A DNA stretch of 64,000 bases. Origin: Marsupella aquatica. Taxonomy: Eukaryota > Marchantiophyta. Within the stretch, counting starts at the first letter, position 1. Every line of letters starts with the position of its first letter. A program made the position numbers and the translations under genes. The stretch is from positions 21,390,001 through 21,454,000 of the forward strand of contig OZ316892.1 in NCBI GenBank assembly GCA_973895155.1, read 5' to 3'. The notes under the pieces are model-generated. The model saw nothing but the letters and a program-made list of their open reading frames with translations. It searched no databases and was not told the origin of the DNA. This document shows, in pieces, positions 11,913-23,344 of this stretch.

Positions 11913-11926
11913 TTCCACCGCTGGAA
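11913..11926 (-). repeat. Conserved 3' palindrome of E elements (E2)
   Basis: The minus strand reads TTCCAGCGGTGGAA followed by AACAAATATACC. It is the most diverged of the four copies, yet it keeps the inverted repeat. It lies 262 bp from the 3' end of E2. Confidence 0.65.
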
Positions 11927-12706
11927 TATTCCCTCAGTTAGTGACGGACTAACTCTCGGCTTGGGGCCTTTCAAGCCATCGACACGACAGGACCTTGTGA
12001 CATACAATGAGTGGCAATCCCTACCATTAGTCCGCACCCGGTACGTCCCTTAAAATGGTGCCTTTACCCAGACAAAGCATACACACAACACCAGTTACTT
12101 GCAGAAACATTAGGGGGAAAAGACTACATTTACTCAGCGAAGCATCAGTTTACATGGTTGACTCGACTTCAAAGGGGGTCAGCAGGCCCAACGGCAGTCG
12201 ATGCCCAGTCTCTACGAGGCCCTACCTCGTACTTGCCCAGCAAGCTCAACTCTGGCTCTCACTCCTTGGTGCACTCTGACCCTGCTCAGGCCGGGACTCC
12301 CCGTGCCTCACCTTCCCTCTGCTGAGATAACTAAGCCTTCTCCCCCTTCCTTAGCGGAAGGGGAAGCCTAAATACTACAATCGCGGAGGAGAGCCGGAGG
12401 ATACTGCCTTCTTAGATACTACCTACTGACTAACTACCTACTGACTACTGGCCGCGCCGCACTGACTGGTTGACCGTCGACGACAAGGTGCTGACCGGAA
12501 TGGCAACGGCCAAGCCTACTGACTAATTCTAGTCCGTTGATGGACTCCATCCTACGTTGGCTGATCCTAACTGATCCGGCCCTAATTCTTCTTACTGCTG
12601 CTAATCGGCGCCTAATGACAGTCATTGTATTGTTACGCCTAACCGAAAGATGCCGCTGACTTAACTGCCTCGCACTGCGCCTGCTTCCACCCTTTGCTAA
12701 CCACCC

Positions 12707-15019
12707 CTTACGTGTGTGCAGTGGTTGGACCAAGGCTGGTCCCCTTGTCGGTACGAGACCTCGAGCCGCCTTGATCAGAGGTGGGCCCAGGTTTTCCCCG
12801 CTGGAGGATGAGCAGGGTAATGCGGTCCTACAAGGCCTTGTTGTCCCGTACCGCCTCCTCCGCCTCATTTGCAGCTTCATCGACCTCGGTCTGGAGCCGT
12901 GCTACCTCCAGATTGAGCTGGTCGATGGAGTTGCGATGGATCTGGTCCTGTGCTAGCAATTTATCTCGTTCGGCGGAGAGACTAGCCACCTGCTGTGCTG
13001 CCTGCAAGAATTGTTTGTTGAGGTCGGTCAGGCTGGTAACCCAAGCTGAAGATTCTGAGCGTAATTGAAGCACGGTGTCATCCAGCTTCTTGAGTTCGAC
13101 CTACGCTCCGCTTAACTCCTGGTTTAGTCCGTCCCTCTGTTCGACGGTGCGGACTAACTCCTCGCGGCGGGTTGTTGCCTCCTCCTCGAGGTGTTCTACC
13201 AACATCTGGAGGCGCCTGATCTCATTCCCCTTCGCCATGAGTTCTTCTTCCAGGCGGCTTACGATCCGTGGTTGGTGCTCTAACATGAAGAAGGCTGGTT
13301 GAAAGTACGCCGAGACTTGTTGTCCGATGTACGTCGCCAGCTCCCCAGACATAGTCTAGCTAAACTTCTGGACCAGGTCGTAGGCCATGGTCCCCGGGGC
13401 TACTTGGTAGTCCTCCATCCTCTCGGGTACCGGTGGTTCCTCGGCAGGGGCAATGAGCTCCTCCGTAGTCAGCGCTGGGGAGGGGAAGGTCTCTTCAGGT
13501 GGTGGAGGGATTGGGGGTGGTTGTACTGCGGGTAGCGGAGGCTCGACGGAAGGGGGCGGCAGAATTTCCACAGGGGGTGGTGGCGGAGTATTAGTCGGGG
13601 CTTCCGGCTTGGGGTTTGCCCGAGGGACGGTAGTCCGCGTAGTCGGGTTTGCCTCCTCTGGGGTGGGGGTGACATTACCCGGGGCTGAGGTGGCCATATT
13701 CTTTCCTCTGGCCTCCCGCCGTGCCTTGTACCAAGCGAGGATAATGGCGATATGACTTCCAAGTAAGTCTTCCCCCCAATAGCCATACCACCCTGAGCCC
13801 ACTTCAGCTCCCCCGAGAATCTTCGGTAGAAGAATTGGGCCCAGTTTCGTCGTTTGTACTGTTCCACCTGCACGATCGTGCAGAGGGAAATCTCAGATCG
13901 TGGCTCAATCATGTGTAGGGTAGTCCGTATGAAGTTAAGCCGCTCCATACAGGTTAAGTTGGTGCATGCCCCCTGCTTGTATCCATTGTCCGTCTTACCC
14001 TCGGGTTTGAAGTGCTGCGGCGTATACTCCTTATCCCAAATTTGGATTTCCATCGGCACCGGCCCGGTTGGTAGGCAGAAGATTTGCGTTAACCGATGCT
14101 CCGTGAGTGATAAGGCCTGCCCCGAAACCTTGGTGGTCGATGCGTCAGTGTCGAAATTGGAGATGAACTCACAAATCTCCTTCGGCCTGGCGGCGCACGG
14201 CCTCCATAGCAAGTGGGCGAACCGCTCCAACTAATGCTCCTTGAGATAGTCCGCATGTTCGAGTTTCTTGATCGCGACCCAGACTACTTTGGGGACGCGG
14301 ATTACCTGTAATAAGTTGGACTTCGGGTTATCCGGGGGCCGTCGGGTCTGGTTGGTTGGGGGGTTTTCCGGGGCAGGTGCAGGTGCGGCGTCGGTCCGTG
14401 TTGATTCGAGGGCTGTCGTAGTCCTTGGCCGCTTATGAGGACGCTGTTCAAGTTGCAGACTAGCTCGCTCGGAACCCAAAGAACACTCCGTGTTGATTAC
14501 TGGACGGACTTGGGACTGGTTTGGTGGTACTCCGGTGGTCATTGGTTGAGGCACTGGTGGTATCGGGGTAGCCATATCCCAGTTGAAGGCGTTGGAGCTT
14601 TCCCCGAGGAACGTAAGATTACGCGCTGCTTCCCGTTGTCTGCTGATATCTTCCTGGCGCTTTTCGGCTGCGATCTGCTGGTCTAGGTATCCCGGAATCT
14701 TGTCGAACTCCGCTTGAGTAAGCCGCTGGTTGCCCTTCAGCTTAAAGAACTTCGCTGGAACCTCAAGAATCGCCTCAGCTACCGATCTAAGCCCTTCCTC
14801 GCTGAGATATAGTTCGGTGATGTAGTCTCGCAGCTCGTTGTAGCTGGAATCCCTGGTGATGGCCGTCCTTTCGCAATTAACCAGTGCTACCTTGGTCACC
14901 AGCCTCGCATATCTTTGTTCGTAAGCGGCCTTCTCGGGGCAAGAGTACCAGTAAGTCTCAAAGAACTTAGCACCTACCTCGCCAAACAAGGACCAAAATC
15001 CCAAGGCTGTGAGGGTCAT
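12707..15019 (-). pseudogene. E2 long ORF: IFxLP-motif and coiled-coil protein
   Basis: The gene runs from 15019 (MTLTALGF...) to about 12707. Order: an N-terminal helical domain (262 codons), a TAG in place of CAG at 14231-14233, a mobile-domain-like part with SLTEHRLTQIFCLPTGP (about 14070-14110), a segment aligned with E4 around the HIAIILAWY motif after a 1-nt frameshift near 13770, a Pro-rich stretch (13690-13400) and a coiled coil (13350-12830) with further TAG breaks. It is collinear with E4 and E3 although the residues differ widely, so E2 is a separate family in the same group. The function is unknown. Confidence 0.7.
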
Positions 15020-15550
15020 ACTAACCTCATAGTCCGGTTTGTTGAGTCCGCGTTCCCACCCGGCTGGTCCTCTGTCTCGTGGAGGCCTCGCTCGTCCTGA
15101 CTAAATCTCGCCACATTCCGCTCTTCTCCCTCGATAATCTCCTTGTAAAGGTGACTCGATTCGATCAGCAGGGCGAGTGGGTGGCAACGTCGAATTCAAA
15201 GAAAGGTAGACATGAGCAAATGGCCCGCAGCACCATCGGCTCCTCTCTTATGGAGGTGCCAGGATGAGCCCGAGCGTGAGAAAGCCAGGCCATTTTGGTC
15301 ATTGATAGCGAGCTGAAGTCGGCGCCTCGGTCGGACAAGCGTGATTCTTCTAACTGATTTTTACTCCACTGCCGCCACCGTACCTCGGTCGCGCGTAATA
15401 GTCCCCTTCCTTAACTCGTAATGATTCGATCATCTTAACCTACTCCTAATCTAATCATAATGGCAACAGACGGCTATACGTGCTATTCTACACTATGGCT
15501 ACGGTCCTAATGACCGTATAAGTCCTAATCTACGACCTGGGTTCGGTCAA

Positions 15551-15572
15551 GTGACACGTTACCCGTGTCACA
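15551..15572 (-). repeat. Terminal hairpin of E2
   Basis: The terminal 22 bases contain perfect 8-bp inverted arms (GTGACACG and CGTGTCAC) separated by 5 bases. The same structure closes E5 at 152-172. E3 and E4 also have short inverted arms at their 5' ends, with different bases, so the structure rather than the sequence is shared. Confidence 0.7.
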
Positions 15573-18269
15573 ATGGGAAGGATTTCTATCTCACTCCCCG
15601 GGTGATTGCCGAGGTGTTTGGCTTGCCGATGGGTAATAAGACCAAGTGTTGATACCAGGACTTAGACCTTACCTGACAAGGAGTTCCGGTCGTTTCCAAG
15701 ACCATCAACGAAGAATGGCTTCTTCCAAAACACCTGCACCAACCCGCACATCGGAGAGATGATCGATTTCTTGCGGGTGACCATGCATTGTAACTTGCCG
15801 AGGGCAGAGATCGGCAAGGCTCAGGTCTACCTAGCAGAAAGGCCAGACCCAAGCCGGGATTACAATGGGTACCTCCTCAACCAACTGAAGAAGATCTTGA
15901 AGGAGGAACAACAGGTGATCGGCGTGGGAAGCATGTCCCGGCTTGGCTATCACATGCCGCTGTTGTGCCGGTATGCCACAAGTCAAATCTTTGCCCCAGT
16001 ACTTCCCCTATTGACAAGGGCACCAGAGGAGGTTCCGGAGCAGAGGCCGGCAACAAAAGAGCCCAACCAACCTGCCAGTCCTACGATCGAGCAGGTGTTT
16101 TGGCCAAGGAAAGAAGACTTGCCAATGCAGCAATCAGGCATGCAAAATCTGCTGAAAATGCTGGAGAAGGAGAGAACGGCACCAGCAACGGCAACGGCAC
16201 CGGTACAGGACACTGCCCCAAAGGCCGGCCTAAGCCGACTCAGGAGGGAAAACCCCTTTACCGGAGCCAAGGAGAGAAGGAGGCCGGAACATAAGCCGGG
16301 AGTGCGAATGTATGTGGGAGCCTCAAGCCCTGAATCGGAGGCAGAGCAGCCTAAGGCTCCTTCCCGCGGAGAGCAGAGGGAGAGGACAGCCTGGAACCTA
16401 GAGGAGGAACAAGAGCCCGTGGTCTGTGAGGCCGTTTTCACGACAGGACCAGGGGAACAGAGGGGGAAGCAGGGAGTCCAAGCAGTGGAGGAGGCGGTGG
16501 AGGACTACAGCAATGATAACTCCGGCTATGGGTCGGATCATCATGTTCCAGGAGTAAGGACCTGTGGCCGTTTTATCCCCATGCTTCCAAGAGTAGTTCG
16601 AGGGGACCCCACCCAGCAGAGTAGCCCCGAGTCTCCCCCACCAGAGGTTGCTCCCCCGAGCTTTGACGGCATAAAGCAGACGGCACAAGATTTTTAGGAG
16701 CAACTTATGGAGGAAGAGAAAGCAGCCCTGGCTAGGGAGAAAGATTTACCAGGAGGAGATTGGCCGGAGGACATCAGGCGGCTTGCCGAGAAAAGAAGCA
16801 ATCCTCTTGCCATCGTAGAAGAAATCCGCAAGGCGGCTTGGGAACAGAGGCCGAGGTGGTTGATGCCGATGACTTCTACTTACTCCACCTATGCTAAAGA
16901 TAGAGCCATGGAGTACGGGGAGATGTGTGGGGACCTGGCGCTCAGCATCTTTGGGGAGGAGTTGGAGCGGGGACCTTTTTCCAGAGGGAGATGTTGGAGA
17001 AGCACCGATTAGAAGAAGCGGTGGCTATGGAAAGAAGCAAGAAGGACGAGGTCATCCGGCGGCTTAGGGAGATGGAAGCCGAGGTGGAAGACCTATAGGC
17101 GGGTAAGAAATCCCAAGATGAGCTGCGGATTAAGCGGCATGAGCTAAACATCATGCAAGGACAATTGGATGCCGCTCAGTCTGGCAATCAAATTATCAAG
17201 GATGAACTGACTTGGACCCAAGGAGAGTTGGCCAGCGCAGTCAAGGACAAGGAAAAGTGGAATCAGGAGCTGAGGGACGCAGAGGAGGCCCACTTAACCA
17301 CCAACAACCGGGCCATGGCGGAGACTCAGAGAAGGGAGAGGGCGTTGAAAGGAGAGCTCAAAGATATCCGCGGAGCCCTTGAGCAAAAGGAAGCAGAGTT
17401 AGGGAAATCCTATCAAGGGATTATTGCGCTGCAGCAGGAGCTTGCGTCCCTGACAGCCAGCTTCAAGGCCGACCTACATGAAAAGGACGACCAGCTTGAC
17501 CAGACTTATGCCAAGATGAATAAGATGGAGTCTGTGGTCGTAGCAGAGCTTGACAAGGAGCTAAGAGCAACCCAGGAGGAGAGGGCTACCTTAAAGAAAG
17601 AATTGGAGGAAGCCAAAAAGGAGCTGGAGGAGGCGTGCAAGGACCTGGACGAGACCCAGGAGGAGTTGGAGGAAATCACAAGGAAGATGGAGAACCTACA
17701 GCGGCGAGCCGACAACCAAACGGAGCGGCTGAAGAAACAAGCCACAATATTTAAATGCTTGGCTTCATCAGGTCCAACTCCAATTGGGGCAACCCAGTTA
17801 CCAGGGGTAGTATTGGCCGAAGGACAAGCCGAGACACTCACCCCGGTGCCGGAGGTAAGCGGCAAGGGGAAGGGACCAACTTGTCAAAATAGGGAAGAAG
17901 AAGAAGCGGAAACCTTCTAGGTCTGGGAGTTATACGGCTTCTCAAGCCGTTGTGACCGAGAAGATAAACCCGGCACCAACCTCCGGCATCAACACGGCGG
18001 TGGATCCACCAGTCCTAGGAAGTGGGGATGGCAAGGCCGAGGCCGGGACAACCAGTACTGAAGCCGAGGTACCAGATCCTCCACTAGAACATGTCGGGGA
18101 GGCCGTGGCCGATGCTGAGGCCGAAGCCGAGGGTGGACCCAGTCAGGCCGATGAAGAGTTGACTCGGTCCGGGGCAGGTAATCTGTCAGAGGACGGACCA
18201 ACGGCAGTGGCTGCGGAGGAAGCGTTGGGGGCGTCCATTGAGGACCAGCCACCGGGGTCAATGGTGTAA

Positions 18270-19173
18270 GGGAGCTGTCCCTTTTAGGGAGGGCGGACGT
18301 GGAGGTAGGAGGCGTGAGTGGGCAGGGCGGGCGCTGATCTCCAAGTTTAGACTAAGGATCAGGACCAGGAGACGGCCCTGACACTTAGATTAGTGGGATT
18401 GCGGATCCACAAGTGAGGGCGACACTTGTGCTCCTGCCTCATTGTACATAGGTAGATTATAGTTAGGTAGATTACAGTAAGTAGATTAGGCTTACGCTAC
18501 AAGGAATCAGGCGGATCCACAACCAGGATAAGTACCTGGGCTACGAGGAGTTTAGGGCCTCTTCTTTAGCAAGTTTTTAGTTGCACCAGCAGGGCTGGGA
18601 TCAAGTAGTAAGAGAAGCTCTCGGTTAGTTATACAATGACCCTTGTGTATATTCATGTTTCCTCATGCCTAAGAACTGAATAGAGTTGGCCTCACGGCTT
18701 AGTTTGCAGAGCTTGTGTATGAGATGTATTGTTTGTATGGCAAGTGCATGGTATAACTCAGTCAGAAAGAGTCATTTTGCGATTTGTGTGTCGCATTAAC
18801 TTGTGTGAAGAGTGCCCACATCAATGAAGGGAAGTAGCAAGGGAGTGAGAGATGGATGTGTCGAGCTGAGAGAGGTCTTAGCGGCTTAACCAAGCCAATT
18901 GGGGATCATTCCGGTGGCGGAATCCAAACATACCTAATGAAAGACCAGGAGAGGAATACAAGGGAGGGCCTAGAATAGGCCGGCTAAGTATCTCATGACC
19001 CGATGAAGGATCTGTCCAGTATATGTGTGTAAAATATTAATAGTAGTAGTAGAGGAGATTAGCAGCGTCCCATGTCGCTAAGCCGCGGAAACGGCCTTGT
19101 CGAGGATGAAACCTGCGGGAATCGGCTTGTGCGGGGGGTTTCTTGGGTTTGGGGCGCCATGGGACGCACCACA
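18270..19173 (+). other. E3 3' non-coding region
   Basis: No gene. This is the 3' portion of E3 after its coding region. It holds the palindrome TTCCGGTGGCGGAA at 18909-18922, followed by TCCAAACATACCTAA, and the terminal bases. Several GTAGATTA-like short repeats lie around 18460-18490. Confidence 0.6.
18909..18922 (+). repeat. Conserved 3' palindrome of E elements (E3)
   Basis: TTCCGGTGGCGGAA followed by TCCAAACATACC, 251 bp before the 3' end. It is identical in the core to E1 although the flanking sequence is unrelated, which suggests selection or recent common origin of this part. Confidence 0.75.
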
Positions 19174-20327
19174 TCTATCATCCTTATAGTCCGCCTCTCG
19201 TGCCGCCTCATCTATCCATCCCCTAGGAGCATTTGGATCTAGTGTGGCAACTATGTTTGTACAATAAAACATACTCTCTGCTCCAAGATGACGCTTTGCA
19301 ATGCTACCTTCCACCCTAGCGCAATTAGAGACATACGATTTCATCACTCCCATATAACGCTCTACCCAATACATCCATCGACAATGCACTAGGCCTGCAA
19401 TTGCAACCTCACGCACTAAATGTATGAGAAAATGAACCTGACCATCAAAAAATGAGGGAAGGAGTGCCTTCTCCAACTTGCACACAACCTCTACTCCAAA
19501 TGTCTCCATTGCAGCAGTTTCATCCTCCTGTACCTCCTTCTGACATACCCATCTCAAAAGCTTTCCCAATGAGCAAAGGGCATCACGAAGTTCCTCACTA
19601 CCCAATCCAATAATCGCAACTGGAATAACATGTTCTAGTAACCAATGATAATCATGTGTTTTCAAGTAAGATGACCATTTTGGAGAATCATCCCCCCCAA
19701 ATGCTTTTCGGAGATTTGCGCCATAACCTGTGGGAAACCTCATTGACCCAATACGTCTGCGAAACTCAGTGCGCTCTGCCCTACTCAAAACCCAAGGAGG
19801 ATGGATGTTGGGGGGGTCACCAGGGGGGTCCAAAGATGGCCAAAAACCAAGAAGACCATGCATCCCCATCTCCTCACAACTTTCTCTCCAATTGTGGTTC
19901 TTTTCCCCATATAGATGACGAATCAATGATCTGCCCACATTCCCCTCAATGTGCATCGGATCTAACAAGTGATTAATGGGCAACTCTGACCAATATGGCA
20001 ATTGTGACAATGCAGACAAACGGGTCATGCCACATTGGAGAATTTGTAATGGATCATCTGGGTCTTGAACTCTTTCCCATACCTCTCTCCAATACGTTGG
20101 ACCCTTTCGCTGAGGTTGAGGACGAGTATCGGGTTGGCCATCTTCAGTATCATACAAGAAATGATTACTCCTCCAAGGATGGTCTTCTGGAAGATATTTG
20201 GTATGGCCATTGTAAACTATCTTACGCAAAGTACTTGACTTGCGTCTTGCCACACCCTCCAAATCTGGTCTGCACGAAGGGCAAGCTCTATAGCCTGATG
20301 TTTGCAATCCAGAGATATATCCAAACC
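19174..20327 (-). pseudogene. CACTA-1 transposase, central exon (Tnp2 core end, DUF4218)
   Basis: A long open exon begins after an acceptor at 20328 with GFGYISGLQTSGYRACPSC, the typical Tnp2 segment after the second catalytic part. It contains LLDPMHIEGNVGRSL, the conserved Asp/His motif of CACTA transposases. DUF4218 follows with LLPSFFDGQVHFLIHL and HCRWMYWVERYMGVMKSYV. No stop interrupts about 380 codons, the best-preserved part of the gene. The host sequence ends at 19174-19178, where E3 was inserted. An apparent extension to 19078 is E3 sequence. Confidence 0.88.
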
Positions 20328-20455
20328 CTGCGCTTGATCAATACACAACCAGCCAATGAAAGTAAGTTAAATGATATAAATTATAACCAAAAAAAATTAA
20401 TTAATAAGCATGGTGTAAATAGATAGCAATGGAAATAAAGGTTTAATACCCTACC

Positions 20456-20757
20456 TCACAAATCATGCATGGTCCACATAAGAATGGCCTTCATGGTAAA
20501 TGTGCGGGATAAACCTCCAGTGTTGTCACGTCCGTCATAACAATCCACCCCTCTCCAAAGTTTCAAAAGCTCATCAATCAAGGGTTGCAAGTAAATGTCA
20601 ATCTTTTTTACTTGCTTAGGACCAGGGATGATCATTGAGAGTAGTAGATGACCTTTCTTCATGGCCATCCATGGAGGGATATTGTAATTTGTGAGAACTA
20701 CAGGCCATACTGAATATGACTTAGCTTTACCTGCTAATGCAAAAGGACTGGTACCAT
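20456..20757 (-). pseudogene. CACTA-1 transposase exon (Transposase_21 core)
   Basis: Encodes SPFALAGKAKSYSVWPVVLTNYNIPPWM and then MIIPGPKQVKKIDIYLQPLIDEL, the PF02992 Transposase_21 region with a candidate catalytic Asp in KIDIYL (split to respect length: the motifs lie at about 20700 and 20600). It ends with a TGA beside the donor site near 20460, where CACTA-2 reads Pro-Gly. Upstream it is cut within the AADGT motif, where another catalytic Asp lies, by the insertion at 20758. Confidence 0.83.
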
Positions 20758-20758
20758 T

Positions 20759-22629
20759 TGTAATACAGTACACTAGTTAGAAATGATAGAAAAATGATAA
20801 ACTTTGAACTTTTTCTAACTCAAAGGTGCAGTATAGCTACCTTTTGTAGCAATTTAGATTAACTGAACACTTTACCTAATGATATGCTTTATCAAAGGCT
20901 ATTGCTATATTGGACAAGGATCGACAATATAAATCCTTGCTCTTTGCATGCTACCAAGAAGGAAGACTCGACATCATTGGAGAAGCAATGCAGACTAGAA
21001 GATTCAAGAACCGGACTCCAAAACACTTCTTCAACAGGAATGGGCTCTGTATACCTTTATTAAGATCAACCGATCTATGCAATTTTAGTTAAATAGTTAA
21101 AATAGTCAGAAAAGTCTCATACTCTTTCAAGAGATAGCCCTTACGTAGTAGGACCTACCCTGAAAATCTCAACTCAAACCGACATGTGTTTTGAAAGTTA
21201 AAAATATTTTAGTTTTGTTGTTTTCTGCTTAGACGCGAAAGCGCTTATGTGCCCATGCTCTTATGCGCGCATACGCCCAGCACTTAGAAAATTTTTTGGT
21301 TTTCGTTTTCTGTAACATTTTTAACACTTTTACCTATTTTATTGAGGCACTTAGGCACCTCAGAAAAGTCTCATATTTTGCCATCATGAAGAATATACAT
21401 AAGAGACCACTTCAGCAAAGTCTCACCTTTTTATGACTTTTAGTTTAGAAACTAAAATTTAGATAAAACCCATATTCATTAGTTTTACCATAATTCCACT
21501 TTTACAATAGTTAACACCTGAAATATCTTTTAGTTAGCTTTTCATTCTAGGAACATTCCACTGAACCTTGGGTACTCCTGTAGTCCACTTTTGTTACTTT
21601 TACTTTTACCTATGACCCTTGAGATACGAAAGGGCATGTCCTTTCATTATCTCTTTTCCTTTTAGTTCCTCCTAGCATATAAGTAGTAGTTCTCATGTCA
21701 TTTCAAGTGTGAAGAAATTTCATGAGCGCTTAGTTGCAAGTCTGCAACTTTGTTACCTCCATTTGTAGCAAGCACTCTATGTTGTTCCTTGAAATGATTT
21801 TTTAATAAAGATAATGGCGGCCGCGAAAAGCCCCACGGCCAGGGCAAGCAAACAGCCAAACAGGCCACAAACCAGGACCCCAATCAACAAGGGGACTCTA
21901 TGTTGTTGATAAGTACTTAATACAAAGAATTTCTTCCCCTTCCTTATGTTTGAATGATTGAGATTTCAGACCAGAGAAGTAAAACTTTGTGATTGATGAA
22001 TCTTTTGAATGTGTGGAGATAGATTCCTTAATTGGTGAAGGCTATACATTCTTGAGTTCTTGATGCATATGTTTTTGGCATAACATTGCTTGTGCACGAG
22101 GTGCAAAGAATGTTATCACCCAATTACCTGTGACTTTAAGTTGTTGATGACGGTGCTTGATATTTGTGACACAAAGTACCGATTGGATGCTGAAGTGATT
22201 GGTTGTTAATCTTAACTTAGTACCTCGGAAGGAAAGGTTGAGATGTGTAGACGGCACCCTAACAACCATCCCAGTAAAGTATTCCATTCCATAAATGTTC
22301 TTACAAGTTCAATACCTTAAATCATCTCAAATTAAGTTATGTTGAGGAGTCACCTTGGTTGTTTCCTAACTCCCTCATCATACCTCAAGATTTTCATTGT
22401 GTTTTGTTAATTGTTTTCATTTGTTAATTTTATTTACAATGTTAAGCAAACATTCAAAACTATGCCTTGCTAAGCAACCATAGTAAAAGGCTCACCTTTG
22501 TGTTTTTGTTACTTAAGTCATTCAAAAGTGCTAAATCATAGAAAATTATTCCTTACATGTTCTTCCATGGGAACGAATACCGAGTTTTGGATCTTAAATG
22601 TTTATTTATGTTTCTAGTGTGATACTACA
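20759..22629. mobile_element. Likely solo LTR, 1871 bp, inside the transposase gene
   Basis: Starts TGTAATACAG and ends GATACTACA, flanked by CCATT (20754-20758) and CCATC (22630-22634), a 5-bp duplication with one transition. Joining the flanks restores the transposase reading frame at the LGLAADG motif. The interior is AT-rich, has no coding frame, and has a TATA-like CATATAAGTAG at about 21675 on the plus strand. TG..CA ends, size and lack of genes fit a solo LTR of a Ty3-type element. A non-coding member of the E group cannot be excluded. The border could also be drawn one base earlier, with ACCAT. Confidence 0.6.
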
Positions 22630-22633
22630 CCAT

Positions 22634-23223
22634 CTGCTGCCAAGCCAAGTCGAACATGTGCATATTGCATGCTCACCCCTGAAAAGAATGCAATCATTCA
22701 CACATGCATGTATCACTTCATATTTTAGGCCAATGGACTTCAACACCTGTTTAGCCTCCTTCCAAGAGCTTGGCATGTTGTTGCTTGGTGGTAAAATACG
22801 ATCATGTAGGGTACGAAAAACATCATCCAAAAGTAGGTTGCTTGCCCCATGTCTTTGTTGCACATTCAACAACAACATTATTGCTGAGAGCCGAGATAGC
22901 CTACTCCCCTCAAATATGCGAGTACGAGCATGACGTTGAGCCTCTTCCCATTCCTTCTGCTGGCCCCCCTAGAGACATGCGGATGAGTGTTGTTGTCATC
23001 CTGGCTACCCATGTCCTCCATACCAATGTCCGCATCATCGTCATAGAACTGATCCATGAGCTCATCCATGGCCCTCTCCTCGTCAACATGATCTCCGGTT
23101 GGATTGCCCCCCTCATGCTGTACCTCAGTCTCCTCCCCACGATTGGCCACCATGGCCTCAACAAGGTGTTGCCGCATAGCTCGTGATATTACCCCAATAT
23201 CAGGCACTACATATTGGTTCTAT
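22634..23223 (-). pseudogene. CACTA-1 transposase, N-terminal exon of Tnp2 part
   Basis: The exon starts after an acceptor at about 23224 with NQYVVPDIGVISRAMRQHL, and has no ATG at its start, so it is an internal exon. It contains an acidic segment and LLDDVFRTLHDRIL, SWKEAKQVLKSIGLKYEVIHACVNDC, typical for the part of Tnp2 before the catalytic core. About 300 bp that encode the zinc-like TCPVC segment in CACTA-2 (36930-37200) are deleted here. The sequence then meets the LTR-like insertion. Together these make the gene non-functional. Confidence 0.8.
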
Positions 23224-23312
23224 CATACAACATGCATCCATGTAATGTCATCAACATCAATCTTGCCAACAATCTCATTAATCCAACATTAGAAATGGAA
23301 AATAAATTTCAG

Positions 23313-23330
23313 ATATATATATATATATAT
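23313..23330. repeat. AT dinucleotide repeat
   Basis: Nine AT units in the intron between the SET exon and the Tnp2 exon of CACTA-1. No special role is suggested. Confidence 0.8.
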
Positions 23331-23344
23331 GTAAGCCCAAGAAA

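Larger units (their letters stand above)
11651..15572 (-). mobile_element. E2: complete TGT...ACA element, 3922 bp, nested in E3
   Basis: Flanked by a perfect ATGGG duplication (11646-11650; 15573-15577), and removing it restores the E3 reading frame. Read on the minus strand, it begins with a hairpin-forming terminus (arms GTGACACG/CGTGTCAC) and ends GGCGCGACA. No similarity between the two ends beyond a few inverted bases, hence no LTRs. Its 5' 170 bp match E5. The coding region is on the minus strand (15019 to about 12707). The 3' part has the shared palindrome at 11913-11926 and a motif near GCCCGAACCCTC also found in E1 and E4. Confidence 0.88.
10908..18269 (+). pseudogene. E3 long ORF (mobile-domain-like, coiled coil), split by E2
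   Basis: Coding pieces: 10908-11650, then 15578-18269 after E2. If E2 and one copy of its duplicated ATGGG are ignored, the frame joins exactly at a Tyr-Gly codon pair and leads into LTPRVIAEVFGLPMG, the same motif as in E1, E2 and E4. Before it come an N-terminal helical part and a charged linker. After it come a Glu/Pro-rich segment and a long coiled coil (16707-17850), then a basic run KIGKKKKRK near 17900 that could be a nuclear signal, and an acidic tail ending at 18269. Breaks: TGA at 11031, TAG at 11094, a frameshift near 11240, TAG at about 16695 and a frameshift near 17880. Confidence 0.72.
10531..19173 (+). mobile_element. E3: TGT...ACA element, about 4.7 kb without nested E2
   Basis: Borders are TGTGATGCC at 10531 and CACCACA at 19173, flanked by a perfect TCTAT duplication (10526-10530; 19174-19178) within the CACTA-1 transposase gene. 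CACTA-2 has the empty site at about 35312. Without E2 and its duplicated five bases the length is 4716 bp. The 5' end can fold (GCCTAG with CTAGGC). The coding part lies in the first three quarters, followed by about 900 bp of non-coding 3' sequence with the shared palindrome. No LTR pair and no polymerase are seen. Confidence 0.85.

Noticed and set aside
10531-19173. E elements as Helitrons
   Set aside because: Hairpins near an end recall Helitrons, but these insert between A and T without duplication, end in CTRR and encode Rep-helicase; none of these is seen.
19078-19173. C-terminal extension of the CACTA-1 transposase frame to 19078
   Set aside because: This part lies beyond the TCTAT duplication and is E3 sequence read through by chance.
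20770-22620. CACTAG ... CTAGTG inside the 1.9-kb insertion as a small CACTA element
   Set aside because: The bases next to these words do not form a 3-bp duplication, and similarity stops after the six bases. The 5-bp duplication further out explains the insertion better.
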